Source of the DNA: Undaria pinnatifida
Taxonomy: Eukaryota; Sar; Phaeophyceae; Laminariales; Alariaceae
Assembly (NCBI GenBank): GCA_012845835.1
Contig: JABAKD010000019.1
Coordinates: 977,501 to 1,041,500, forward strand
Direction of reading: 5' to 3'
Length of the DNA: 64,000 bases
Shown here one piece after another: positions 1 through 9,507 of the stretch. A program made the translations under genes and the position numbers. The notes below the pieces were generated by a model. It did no database searches. It was given only the letters and a program-made list of their open reading frames with translations, and had not been told where the DNA came from. Every line of letters starts with the position of its first letter. The first letter of the stretch is position 1.

Positions 1-83
1 GCCGAACTCACGGCTGACGTCCTGGATAATTAGTTATAAATTTATGATCAAATAATAGGTTATCCAGATGATCTAACAAGCAC

Positions 84-270
84 AATATTATCGAAGTATG
101 AGAAAATATGGGTTTTGTACGTACGTCGATCAATGCGGTAATTCATAGTCGTATGAGCGATAGCATTGGGTACACCTGGCCCAGCTGTGTAGGCGACGAC
201 CTGCACGCGGAGCGCGTAGGAGAGCAGAGTCAGAGCTACAGGTCCAAGGTGTGATACAGACTAGTTTAAG
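84..270 (+). repeat. left terminal direct repeat of the DIRS-like element
   Basis: From AATATTATC to CTAGTTTAAG this segment matches 5011-5214 almost base for base. The right copy has an extra block of about 18-20 bp after TACGTACGT, plus a few substitutions. The left copy is followed by a short tandem duplication of CTAGTTTAAG (261-280). The Gag-like ORF begins about 30 bp downstream. Confidence 0.85.
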
Positions 271-299
271 GCTAGTTTAAGTTGGTGCACTCCCCGACG

Positions 300-1760
300 A
301 TGGAGGAGTGCAAGTCACCGGAGGCTGAAGCTCTCGTGGCTGCTGCTGTACGCGGTCCTAATCAGGCCGCCTCGGCTGCTGCGCGAGTCGAGGCTCATGC
401 TGCTGTCGCTGCTGTGCAAGCTGGGGTCGACAAACGCCGTGCCGAAGCTCTGGCTGCTGTGCAAGCTGAGTCCGAAGGTCGCCGTGCCGCAGCCGCTTCG
501 GCTGCTGCTACTGCTGCGTCTGCCACCGCGGCACCATCTTTGCTCAGCCCCAGTCCCGCTGTGTCCGAGGCTGCGGGGGTAACATCGGCTGAAGTGCTGC
601 ACTGGCAAGGGCAGGTGTCTGGCGAGTTTGCTCGGATAGACGGAGACGTGTTCCGCCTCAAGTCGACGATGGATCAACTACTTGCCTCCTTTGAAACCCT
701 GCAGGATGCGGTGGCTGGTGGCGCGTCTAAAACCGAGAACGTCGAGGCCATGCTCCAGCAGTTCATAGACAACTTTGCCGATCGGCAGCCGGCCCCGCGG
801 GACAGTGGGGACGCTAGGGAGCGCCACGTCCAAAGGTCGCAGTTAACTGACGACACTGCGCTATGGAAAAACATGGCGTCCAGAAAACATTGGGTGCTCC
901 GCGGGCGCATACCTCCCAACATTGGCGACTCGGCAGCGGATATCCAATCCTTCGTAAGCGAGGCCGTCAACGTCACGACGGCAGTGGCTACCCAGCTCCG
1001 CGCGATCAGTGACTTCGACGTTAGTGCGTACGGGCCGCGCGCGGAAGGGATGGTCGACCACCTGCTGATGGTCGCTGACCGCCTCGATTTCTTGCGCCAG
1101 GCTCTTGTGGCGGTCCTGTCTGTTGGGTTTTCCCTCGACAGCGACGGCGACCGCCATTGCCGGGAGAGGGTGGCAACGATCGATGCCGCCTTCACGACAG
1201 CGTCTGCCGACCTACGCCGGCATACCCTTAGCAATATTATCCTGCTGTCTGGCTCCGCGGCGCGGGCTGTCATGAGCAAGATGGTAAACGACGATCTTCG
1301 CCTGTGTGTCAACGACCTCATGCGATTAGCACAGCAAGTACGTCCGCCGATGGTGCCCCCTCCGTCCGACTTCACGTTCTCGATGCCGCCCGTGCCTTCG
1401 CTCAAGCGCACGAGCGCCTTTTGCTCTAGCGGGGGTGACGTGCTCAAGCTCGTCGAAGGATTGCACGTCCCCCGCGAAAGCCAGGACGGGTCGTCCAAGA
1501 GGATAAGCAACCCGGCCAACCCCGGTACACCACGGAAAAAAATCGCTGCCCAGTGCCGGCAGTTTGCTTCTCTGGGCCGATGCCGGTTCTCCAACTGCAA
1601 ATTCTTGCATTCGGCTCCCCCGGCCGACGCCACTTCACCTGATGCTATTGGCGACAGTGGCAGTTCGGCGGCGCCGGCTGGTGGGTCGCGGGCGTTGGTG
1701 CTGCGCTCAGAGCCCCGCGGTGGGTCCGGGGGTGGTAGTGGCGGCGCTGGTTCTGGATGA
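300..1760 (+). CDS. Gag-like ORF1 of the DIRS-like element, CCCH zinc finger
   Basis: This frame encodes about 486 residues from the first ATG at 300 (the frame is open slightly further upstream). The first 80 residues are Ala/Glu/Arg-rich and should form coiled coil; a middle region of about 300 residues has no domain I can name. Near the C-terminus lies a zinc-finger signature C-x8-C-x4-C-x3-H (CRQFASLGRC then RFSNCKFLH), followed by a Gly/Ser-rich tail. Its position as first ORF of a retroelement, the nucleic-acid-binding finger and the coiled-coil N-terminus suggest a Gag-like structural RNA-binding protein. CCCH rather than the retroviral CCHC knuckle is the notable detail. The Gag assignment rests on position and the finger, not on fold-level similarity. 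Confidence 0.7.
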   Translation: MEECKSPEAEALVAAAVRGPNQAASAAARVEAHAAVAAVQAGVDKRRAEALAAVQAESEGRRAAAASAAATAASATAAPSLLSPSPAVSEAAGVTSAEVLHWQGQVSGEFARIDGDVFRLKSTMDQLLASFETLQDAVAGGASKTENVEAMLQQFIDNFADRQPAPRDSGDARERHVQRSQLTDDTALWKNMASRKHWVLRGRIPPNIGDSAADIQSFVSEAVNVTTAVATQLRAISDFDVSAYGPRAEGMVDHLLMVADRLDFLRQALVAVLSVGFSLDSDGDRHCRERVATIDAAFTTASADLRRHTLSNIILLSGSAARAVMSKMVNDDLRLCVNDLMRLAQQVRPPMVPPPSDFTFSMPPVPSLKRTSAFCSSGGDVLKLVEGLHVPRESQDGSSKRISNPANPGTPRKKIAAQCRQFASLGRCRFSNCKFLHSAPPADATSPDAIGDSGSSAAPAGGSRALVLRSEPRGGSGGGSGGAGSG

Positions 1761-2105
1761 GGACACGGTCCCTTCCTGTCGGTTGGGCCAACACCTGGGG
1801 GGGGCGGCTGCTGAGCTTGCCGTTGGTAGAGCGGTGACGGCGCCGGGGGCCAGCGGGGGAGCGGGCGCCCGGCCGGCCACCCAAGGTGTAGGGGGGGGGC
1901 TGCGTGGGCGTGCGTTGGTAGCTTTGGATGGCGATGGGGGTGTGGGGCGTGCTCGCGTGGCGGTGGCTCCGGGCTCGGTCCCCTTCGGCGAGAAAGGTAC
2001 GGTTTCTTGTGTGCGTGTGCGTGAGTTGCCGGCTGACTTGCTGCGTGTACAAGGGGCGGTTGATGGCGTACGTTCGGGTGCCTTGCGATTCGTGGCGGTC
2101 GACGC

Positions 2106-4139
2106 TTGGTTGGATGCTCGGGCGGTTGTAGTGCAGTCGATGGCCGAGCAAGGCTCCGGGAGCCTCGGTCATCTCGCCTCGGTAAACTCCCCCCTGTTGA
2201 GACAGTGTCAGGGCGGGTTGCCTTAATCACGTCCAGCATCGGCCCCTCACTGTTTTCGCCGCATATTAACGTGGCTACCGTACGGCACTGGTCTGGATCC
2301 GTCAAGCAATTTCCCTCTTCTTCCTTACTACCTCGCGTGTTGGCGCCGGGCGCACCAGTGGGGGTATCAGGAGGGGGGAATCTGACCGCTGAAATCGCTT
2401 ATGGTAATCACCCTGGAATCGCACAACACGACGTCGCGATCCACAAAAAGATCTGCGAGGACGTCGTGTACGGCCGCGCATTGGTATTTGATCTGCGTTT
2501 CGCTGGCGAAATTTCGGGGCTTCGTATTTCACCGCTTAGCGTCGTTCTCGAACCCAAATTTCGGATTATCCACGATCTCACGTTTGCGCGCGCAGGGGGT
2601 CGGACCAGTGTTAACGGTGACACGGACTTTGATTCCGCGCCGCCGTCCGAGCTCGGCCACGTGCTTCATGAGGTTTTACTACGGGTAATGTTTTTGAGGC
2701 AGACCCACGGTAGTAGTGCTCGAATCCTCTTGTGCCGTGTGGACGTCAAAGATGCGTTTCGACGGGTTTTGGTTTACCCGGCAGGTGCGCCGGCTTTCGG
2801 TTACGAGTTCGGAGATCGCGTCGTCGTGGATTTACGCTTGCAATTTATGCGGCGTAATAGCCCGGGGTTTTGTGGGTTGATGGTACCCGCGCCCGAGCAT
2901 GCTCACACCCACTGTACGTTTCAAGGCACAGATGTTTACCAAAAAGGGGCTGCTGCCGTCGCGCACGTCGGACTTTCCCCGCCGCGGGGGGTTCCAGTTG
3001 TCTCTATCCCGGGTGATTGTGGGCCTGTTTCTGGCTCTGGTGGCAACGCCGGGAACTACTTCTTCGTGAGGTATTACGTAGACGATGGCATTATCGTCGA
3101 GTTGCAACGGCGGCCGGACGGTCGCCGTTGTTTGCGCGCTGTCCAGTCGCTGGCATCGGACCATGTTTGCTTGTTGGGCGAACGTGGTGTCTCTGATCCG
3201 CCCCTCCTGTCCGCCAGAAAAATCACTGACTGGGGCACGCAACTGGAGGTGTTGGGTTGGATTATTGACACGGAGGCGCTTACGGTTACGTTGCCGTCCC
3301 ATAAGCGCCTCAAGCTGCAAAATCTCCTTGCGGAGTGGCCCTCGTCTCGTACATCTGCTTCGGCGAGGCAGGTGTCGCAGCTCGTTGGCTTCCTTATACA
3401 TGTCTCCTTTGCTGTGCGTCCGGGGCGGTTTTTCGTGAACCGTTTGTTGGCTTCGGTGGGTATGCCGCGCATATCTGCCGGAGCTGATTTTGGTTTTCGT
3501 ACGGCCAACCTCGGGCGGCGCCTCGTCTTGGGACCCGAGTTTCAAGGGAACCTCGAGTTTTGGCGGTGGTTTATTGAGGAGGGATTGGACGCGCGCGGAG
3601 GAACCTTGTCGGCTCCGATGTATCACTTGCTTGAACGCCCCTCCCAACGTACTCTGTTTTCGGATGCATTCAAAACCGCTTTCGGGGGTTTCTGCCTTGA
3701 AACTGGGGTGTGCTGGAGATACGATATTGACGCCGGGGAACCATCTCGCTTTTGCGGGTCGAGCAAGTCAGTTGCAGGCGAGAACGATATATCGATTGAC
3801 GTCCTCGAACTGCTAGGTATGGTCGTCTCCGCGTGGGTCGTCGTACCTCCGTGCGCCGAGCGCCCGGCCGCGTTGGGGGACTGCGTGTTGTGGCGTGGCG
3901 ACAACGAAGCAGCCGTAGAGTGGGTGCGGCGTTGTCGAGGCGGGAAGGAGCCGAGATCGGGCGCGTTGATGCGCCTCCTTGGCGTGCTCGAATTGTCCTC
4001 TGGTTGGCACTTTGACGCGAAACACGTACGGGGTATTTTTAACGTTGCCGCGGACGGTATCTCACGCTGGGATCGCGCTTCCGTCCTCGTTAATATGCGC
4101 GCTGTCCGTGGGATATGCTGCTCGCGGGCGAGAAGCTGA
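2106..4139 (+). CDS. reverse transcriptase-RNase H ORF of the DIRS-like element
   Basis: This open frame encodes up to 677 residues. The RT N-terminal block reads NHPGIAQHD...KKICEDVVYGRA, typical of DIRS/Ngaro polymerases. It is followed by KFRIIHDLTF, the motif A aspartate in RVDVKDAFRR and the catalytic YVDD at about residue 325 (FVRYYVDDGII). A DIRS-type RNase H follows: first Asp in LFSDAFKTAFGG, Glu in IDVLELLGM, Asp in WRGDNEAAVEW, and the terminal NVAADGISRWD block. The frame has no ATG ahead of the RT core; the listed start is a TTG codon. Translation may therefore depend on frameshifting or reinitiation from the Gag frame, which also stays open past 2106 in a third frame. The stop at 4137-4139 lies just inside the recombinase region. 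Confidence 0.88.
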   Translation: MVGCSGGCSAVDGRARLREPRSSRLGKLPPVETVSGRVALITSSIGPSLFSPHINVATVRHWSGSVKQFPSSSLLPRVLAPGAPVGVSGGGNLTAEIAYGNHPGIAQHDVAIHKKICEDVVYGRALVFDLRFAGEISGLRISPLSVVLEPKFRIIHDLTFARAGGRTSVNGDTDFDSAPPSELGHVLHEVLLRVMFLRQTHGSSARILLCRVDVKDAFRRVLVYPAGAPAFGYEFGDRVVVDLRLQFMRRNSPGFCGLMVPAPEHAHTHCTFQGTDVYQKGAAAVAHVGLSPPRGVPVVSIPGDCGPVSGSGGNAGNYFFVRYYVDDGIIVELQRRPDGRRCLRAVQSLASDHVCLLGERGVSDPPLLSARKITDWGTQLEVLGWIIDTEALTVTLPSHKRLKLQNLLAEWPSSRTSASARQVSQLVGFLIHVSFAVRPGRFFVNRLLASVGMPRISAGADFGFRTANLGRRLVLGPEFQGNLEFWRWFIEEGLDARGGTLSAPMYHLLERPSQRTLFSDAFKTAFGGFCLETGVCWRYDIDAGEPSRFCGSSKSVAGENDISIDVLELLGMVVSAWVVVPPCAERPAALGDCVLWRGDNEAAVEWVRRCRGGKEPRSGALMRLLGVLELSSGWHFDAKHVRGIFNVAADGISRWDRASVLVNMRAVRGICCSRARS

Positions 4140-4713
4140 TCCCCACGTGGCGTGCCGGGGGTCGTGTTTTGTGGCCGACCCTGTGCGCTTCGTTCTGTCT
4201 CTTGACTCGCGCGTCAGATATGTTCGCGGAAACCCGGTTACGAGTTCACGAGACTTATTGTTTGCGGCGTGCTGATGTTGCCTTCTTTCGCGGAAATATT
4301 CAGCTTACTGTTACGCAGTGGTCAACGGCGGATCATGTTGAGGTTCGGTTTCGCGGGTCGAAGGGTGACCAACTGCGGAAAGGGGCGGTTGTCACGCGTG
4401 TGCGAAAGGGTCCGTCGATGCGCGTGGGGGAAGGTGGCGGCGCCGTCGATCTAATGATCGAATTGATGTCTTGTTACTTGTTTCTTCCCTCTTCGGCCCC
4501 CTTGGTTGCGTGTGGCGTTGGTAATGGCAGATAGTCCATGTGGACACAACATCAAGCGACGGTAGCTTTGAGGAAAGTGGTTGCGTTGGCGGGTGTGCGT
4601 GCGGAGGAGTACGCCTGCACTCCCTGAGGATTGGAGGCGCAACGCACTTGTCGGCAGGGGGTGCAACACCGGCGATGTTGCAGCGTGAGGGCCGATGGGC
4701 GTTGACTAGTTAG
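4094..4713 (+). pseudogene. tyrosine recombinase of the DIRS-like element, disrupted
   Basis: The recombinase sits in a different frame from the RT. The open part (ATG at 4115) contains RASDMFAETRLRVHETYCLR, with the first catalytic-type Arg and the helix before it. It is interrupted by an in-frame TAG at 4532-4534. The same frame then resumes (ALRKVVALAG and onward) until a 1-nt frameshift near 4611-4618. Beyond the shift the active-site box HSLRIGGAT (His and Arg) and GRW are intact at 4618-4700. The frame then ends with TAG at 4711, directly after GRWALTS and before any catalytic Tyr. In intact family members the Tyr follows this GRW by roughly 5-10 residues. At least three lesions make it a pseudogene. 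Confidence 0.8.
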
Positions 4714-5010
4714 GCAAACGCGGAATTACAAATAAGTGTGTTATCCCGTGTGCACTCTACGACTCGCGGGTAGGGGGGGGCGGGGGGGGTGGGACTACAT
4801 TCGTAATACGGCTCAACTACCAGTTTGTGCTGGAGGCTGGCGTCGAGAGTTCGATGTCGCCAGTTGGGTTGGGAGTTGACTCGTGTACACGTATGTTAGC
4901 GTGGGGTTGCCGGCGGGGCAGCCCCGGGGTATTCCCATCTCCAACCCCCCTCTCCGGGCGGGGGGTTGCGCATTAATATAATACAACTTCGAAAGCAAAG
5001 TGCACAGCAG

Positions 5011-5214
5011 AATATTATCCAAGTATGAGAAAATATGGGTTTTGTACGTACGTAAGAAGTTTGACCAATCAGATCAATGCGGTAATTCATAGTCGTATGA
5101 GCGATAGCATTGGGTACACCTGGCCCAGCTGTGTTGGCGACGACCTGCACGCGGAGCGCGTAGGGGAGCAGAAGCAGAGCTACAGGTCCAAGGTGTGATA
5201 CAGACTAGTTTAAG
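5011..5214 (+). repeat. right terminal direct repeat of the DIRS-like element
   Basis: Direct copy of 84-270 with one 18-20 bp insertion near 5052-5071. It is preceded by a GC-rich spacer (4900-4980) and followed by a CCCG-rich stretch and a T-run at 5299-5318. I saw no obvious target-site duplication. Confidence 0.8.
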
Positions 5215-7837
5215 TTCCCACCCGCCCGCCCGCGCTTTTGAGGGAGTCAGTGGAGGGGGAGTTAATCGGTCGCAGTAACGTTGCGCGTGTTTGTTACTTT
5301 TTTTTTTTTTTTTTTTTTAGATCCTCCTGGGGATCCGGGTAAAAAAAGCTTAAGCTCCATACACTTTCGTTTGTGTACCGGTTTTCGTCCATCTGCAGAA
5401 CGCAGACTTTGTGTCAACCTCCCCCCTCCGGTTTAGTCAACACTTTGAACTTGCCGGCCTTCTTTGGCTGATCCCTATACGGTTCAACCTAGAAGGTGAG
5501 ATAGCCACCCAGGAATCGACAGCTCTTTTTGCTCTGTCTTTACCCTGGGTAGTGATTTGTTACTGTTTTGGTAAACGTACCCGTTTTCGCTCAAGATACG
5601 ACGGGGTTTCGTAGATTGCGTTAATGATGCGTAGATAATGATTTGTGCCATGCGTGGTAACTTCACGCAAACACAACTGCTGTCAGTCCGTAAATACCTC
5701 GCAGCCTTCAACCTGCCTGGTGCAGAGTGTTGTAGACCCTGACCAGAGTACCTCTTGCTGCGCATTTTCTGAAAACATAACAGGGCTCGTCAGGTTCTTC
5801 TTGGTATCTCGATCTGGTACATGCTGACCTGGTGACCTGCTGTACCAGTACGTAACACCTGCTCCTGTTGCCTGTTTCGAGTCAGTACCTGGTATTTGGT
5901 TTGATCTATTATCATGTGTCGTACATGTATTCTACCATTTCGGACATGGCAAGACAGAACGAATCAGTAGAAATTACACCTGCGAACGCTGCCTATGTAC
6001 TTGGCAAACGACCACCTTATACCGGTGCTTCTGCTGTAGCCATGCCATGCCAGCTCTGCTATCTGTACAAATGCAGAGATTGCTGCTATAGGAGACGTTC
6101 ACCGTCAGGAATCGCTACTGCTGTTAGAAGTACCACAGGCTAAATCCAAGTCATTTGGCCCCCAAAACGTGGGTGTAGGTTAGGCCGCATACTGGTCCGA
6201 GTCGCACATCAGGAAGGCTATCTGTCTGTGTGCCAGGTCCCCTGACCTTACGCTGTTGCATTTTGGGGACAGCAGCTTGTATTGTCTCCGTACAAATAGT
6301 ACCTACCTTCGCGGAGCTGTCTTGAGTCCACCTCCAAACCCTATCAGCTAGTGCTGTGCAGTGTGAAGCAGGGGCCACTTCTGCGCGGTCTAACATCCCC
6401 CGAACCCTGGGTTTCTAAAGAAACAAGCATTTTCGTAGCGCGGCGGGATATCATATCATAGCTATTCGAACTTCGAAGACGGGGCAACACAAAAGAAGGC
6501 AGACAGGCCTCCTGGCGCTGGGGCCAATCCTGTGTTTGGGAGCCGAACCTACGCGTCTAGGGCACGGCGGTGCACAGCCGGCGTCGTTAACATGTACTCC
6601 TTGTTTTCCGAGACGCAGCGCTTGCTTTCTCCAGGTATGTGGGGCTGTTCGTGACCCCCTATGATCTGCCAACGACAACAAGCACAGCATTGCAGTTCAC
6701 CTTGTGTTCGTGTCGCGGGCTATGATCCGTGTTTGTTTCGGCTTCTGTTCCATATGCATTGCAGATGGTAGACACGTCGAGCGATAGACAACAGGATGGT
6801 GCTCTTCGCTCAGTAATGAAGCTCAACCGAAGGTGCATGCACGTCACCATGGTGCTGCTGCGTCTGGCTTGCAGTCCGTCAGTCTGTAACGCAGCAAGAG
6901 ACAGCGCTCTCTGTGCCGAGAGCTTTTCAGCTCCTTCCTAGAGCATAGGGTAGAGGATAGAGCCTCTCGGCTGCGGAATTCTCGCCCTCTTGCCACGATA
7001 TAGAAAGAGTTCCATGTTATAATCAAAACAAGTCAATTTACACGCCTTTGATATCAGAAGCTTTTCGCGTGCTTCGTGTACTCTCGTGTGCTCTCGTGTG
7101 GGTGCCATCGACACCCAGCACATCCATTGTCCCTGCTGGTTCCTCACCCTAGAGAGATACATTCCAGCTGTGTTGTCACAAACTGCGAGACAGAGCACAT
7201 GCACATTGCGTGTCAAGCGTGCGGGACGAGTGTATCCCGGATACCTGGTATGCTACAAAAAGCAGGACAGGCAAACAGCTATTAATAATAATAAATTACG
7301 GGAAAGGTTTTGTATTGCAGCAAAGATTTGGTACCTCTTCTTGGGCCCCTCTTCTTGGTGACCTGTTGCGAAGCTCGAAGCTTCTTTTATTTTACGACGC
7401 TTCTCTTGCACGGTTGTTTTGGTTTCGTACTGCAATGCCTGGTACTTGGTGTGCTATGTACAACAAGCAGGGCAGACAAACAGCTGATTGCAGGAGATGT
7501 TTTGTGATTTCGTATACGAATGCCTTTCGTATCATTTCACCATAGGATATGAAGCTTCTCTTGCACGCTTGTTTGGGTTTCGCATATATTGCATTTTTTC
7601 TTTTCTTCTCTTTTATAAAAAGATTGAAAAACGTCATCTGTGAGTACGACCGATTGAATGGTTGAAACTCAACTTTTCAACTTTGCATTCCCCGTGGTAC
7701 CTGGTACATCATTATTAGATCGGCGTTCCATTTATGATACAGCAGTACGGTGTTCGCACTGTGAAATAAACCTGGTTGTTAATCACAGCTTCTGATTTTT
7801 TCTTTTATTTGAAATCTCACACTTCTACCCTCAGCGA
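5215..7837. other. no recognisable gene
   Basis: Mixed-composition DNA with a T-run and a GGATCC palindrome (5318-5336). Three TACCTGGTA motifs occur at 5886, 7242 and 7698. No frame shows family motifs or exon structure I can defend. Confidence 0.6.
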
Positions 7838-8030
7838 CATTACGGACAAGCCGTGGCCGTGGCCGTGGCCGTGGGCGAGGTGTCGTCCCTCCTTCCCTCC
7901 TGTACGTAGGTGCCTTCATTCTCTATTATGACAGGGTTCAGCATTATTCCCAACGCTGGTCGATTTTCATCGCATTTGGCTAACTCACGCTCTCGCGCTT
8001 TCCGCGAGTCCGTTTTTGCACAGGAAAAGT
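7838..8030 (-). repeat. SINE-like family B, minus-oriented copy
   Basis: The reverse complement shares the ordered blocks seen at 36940-37175 and 40640-40865: a Lys/Leu-poor leader, the GCGAGAGCGTGAGTTAGC-like block, a CGATGAAAATnGA block, and an ending at a GGCTTGTCC box next to a GCC-rich stretch (CCGTGG repeated at 7850-7875). The tRNA-like head is not visible in this copy, so it is probably 5'-truncated. Confidence 0.6.
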
Positions 8031-8449
8031 CCCCATAGCAGTGGATACCCCGATTTAAGAGCGCCCAGGATAAGAACGGTCAAATCTCAAATCGGCATGT
8101 TCCGCGTATACTAAAGGCTATATATTTCCCACTACAGATATGAGCAATGTGTGCTCGTGTAAGGTTGTCACGGGGCGCTCTTAAATGGGGGTGCCTACTG
8201 TATTGAGCCGTTTGGGACCCATTGATACAGTAATACAGACCGAACAGCGACGAGTGTGGTCTAGCCGAAAGCATCTACCAGGGTGTAGGACAAGCTTCAG
8301 GAGGCAATCCGAGTATCGTCATGCCTTACGCTTGTCTCACAGCTTCCTTCCTGCGTTGCAGCTCGAACACATGTCCTACATCTCCAACGTGTCCTCGTAT
8401 GTGTGATGAGCAGCTCGGGTTGCTTCATGTGGCCGATGCTGTCTACGGG

Positions 8450-8800
8450 TACAGCTGTGAGTCGGCAGAGTTTCACGACTACTAACTAATCGGAAGGTGC
8501 CGAGGTGGCGTTCGCCAACTATAACTGACTTTAATCGGCAAGTCGGCCGGCGAAGCCAGCTGATGGCTAGCCGACTTGCCGAACTTGCCGACTCAAGTCG
8601 GGCGAGCGAAGCGAGAGACAATTAGCTCCCCACGGCGGAGGGGGCCCCGGCCGAGAAAAGAAAAAGTATAAAATGCATCCCGTTTAAACCTTTCTAAAAG
8701 CATGGAAACCCAATAAGTCAGATAGTCGGCACCTCCGAGAACCGACTAGTCTTTAGCCCGACTAATAAGTAGTTGGTGACTCAAGTCGCGCGGGCCCACA
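8450..8800. repeat. GC-rich palindromic element (possible MITE)
   Basis: The segment holds nested inverted repeats around the core GCCGACTTGCCG (8525-8595) and imperfect outer arms: CTAACTAATCGGAAGGTGCC on the left and GGCACCTCCGAGAACCGACTAG on the right. The arms are too diverged to set exact ends or a target-site duplication. Confidence 0.4.
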
Positions 8801-9019
8801 GCTCTAGTATTCGGCATTTATTTTCGTCAGTTCGTGCGTCTGGATTTTTATAAGGGGAGTACATACGAGTGCTCTCGGGGGCCTCGAACGAGCGAAATCG
8901 GCCTCAGTAGTTATATCTTACAAGGCTTAGTTTGGGTAGGCTGTAGATTAACCTTTTGCCAGTGGTCAAACAGACTACCACCCCACTACGTAGTTCCTTA
9001 ACAAATGGCGTCGTCGACA

Positions 9020-9312
9020 GACCATGGTTTTTTTGGGTCGTGGGTTCAAACCCCACCATCCACAATTAATATTATAAAAATTAAAATACACTCCAGCTGT
9101 GAGATCGAAGATTTCGTCGAAACTCATCTTTGCAAGCTGTGTGTGATACTCCGATCGCGCGCATTACGAGTTGTGTGTCCTCATTAAGGATATAGGTCGG
9201 CGACTCCCCTTACAGCTACAGTGTAGCTATCAGGGTCAACAGGATGATTTTAGTCAGTCTGTGCGCGGAAACTATAAAACCCGTTTCTGAGGGGGACAAA
9301 ATCTGACAGCTG
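9020..9312 (+). repeat. SINE-like family A, copy with tRNA-type B box
   Basis: The head contains GTGGGTTCAAACCCCAC (about 9040-9056), a perfect T-arm stem and loop matching the pol III B-box consensus GGTTCRANNCC. An A/T-rich junction follows, then a body of about 230 bp beginning CACTCCAGCTGTGAGATCGA and ending with GACAAAATCTGACAGCTGT. Other copies of the body: 52521-52770 (+), 57058-57312 (-), 27868-27995 (-), 53432-53530 (+), a diverged 19975-20190 (+) and a fragment at 15720-15790 (+). A tRNA-like head plus a dispersed body in both orientations is the structure of a SINE. Confidence 0.65.
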
Positions 9313-9339
9313 TGAAGGCAAAGGGGGGGCCTGGTTTTG

Positions 9340-9469
9340 ATCAAAAGCGAGCGGGTTGGAGGGGGGCGGGGGGGGGGGGGGGGGGGAAAGGGGCAATTTG
9401 TGCATGTAAGCTATAAATCCTTTCGAGGGGATAAATCTGACGGTTTTGGCACCAGTATATTATTGGGGG

Positions 9470-9507
<38 letters not shown>

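Larger units (their letters stand above)
84..5214 (+). mobile_element. DIRS-order (tyrosine-recombinase) retrotransposon, degenerate
   Basis: The element is bounded by near-identical direct repeats (84-270 and 5011-5214) and carries, in order, a Gag-like ORF, a reverse transcriptase/RNase H ORF and a tyrosine recombinase remnant. It has no DDE integrase, no aspartic protease motif and no LTR-type TG...CA ends that I can see. That order, and the C-terminal box HSLRIGGAT...GRW, are hallmarks of the DIRS order (DIRS, PAT, Ngaro), which integrates through a circular DNA intermediate with a tyrosine recombinase. Direct rather than inverted ends argue for a PAT/Ngaro-like layout, but I could not find the second (B1/B2) repeat pair of a full split direct repeat. 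The copy is probably inactive because the recombinase frame is broken. Confidence 0.85.

Noticed and set aside
1564-2226. 220-codon frame bridging Gag and RT
   Set aside because: Gly/Val/Ala-rich shadow with no conserved block. It might matter for RT expression by frameshifting, but nothing in the sequence shows it is translated.
674-2305. 543-codon minus-strand open frame across the retroelement
   Set aside because: Shadow of the GC-rich Gag/RT region on the opposite strand; Pro/Arg-rich with no motif.
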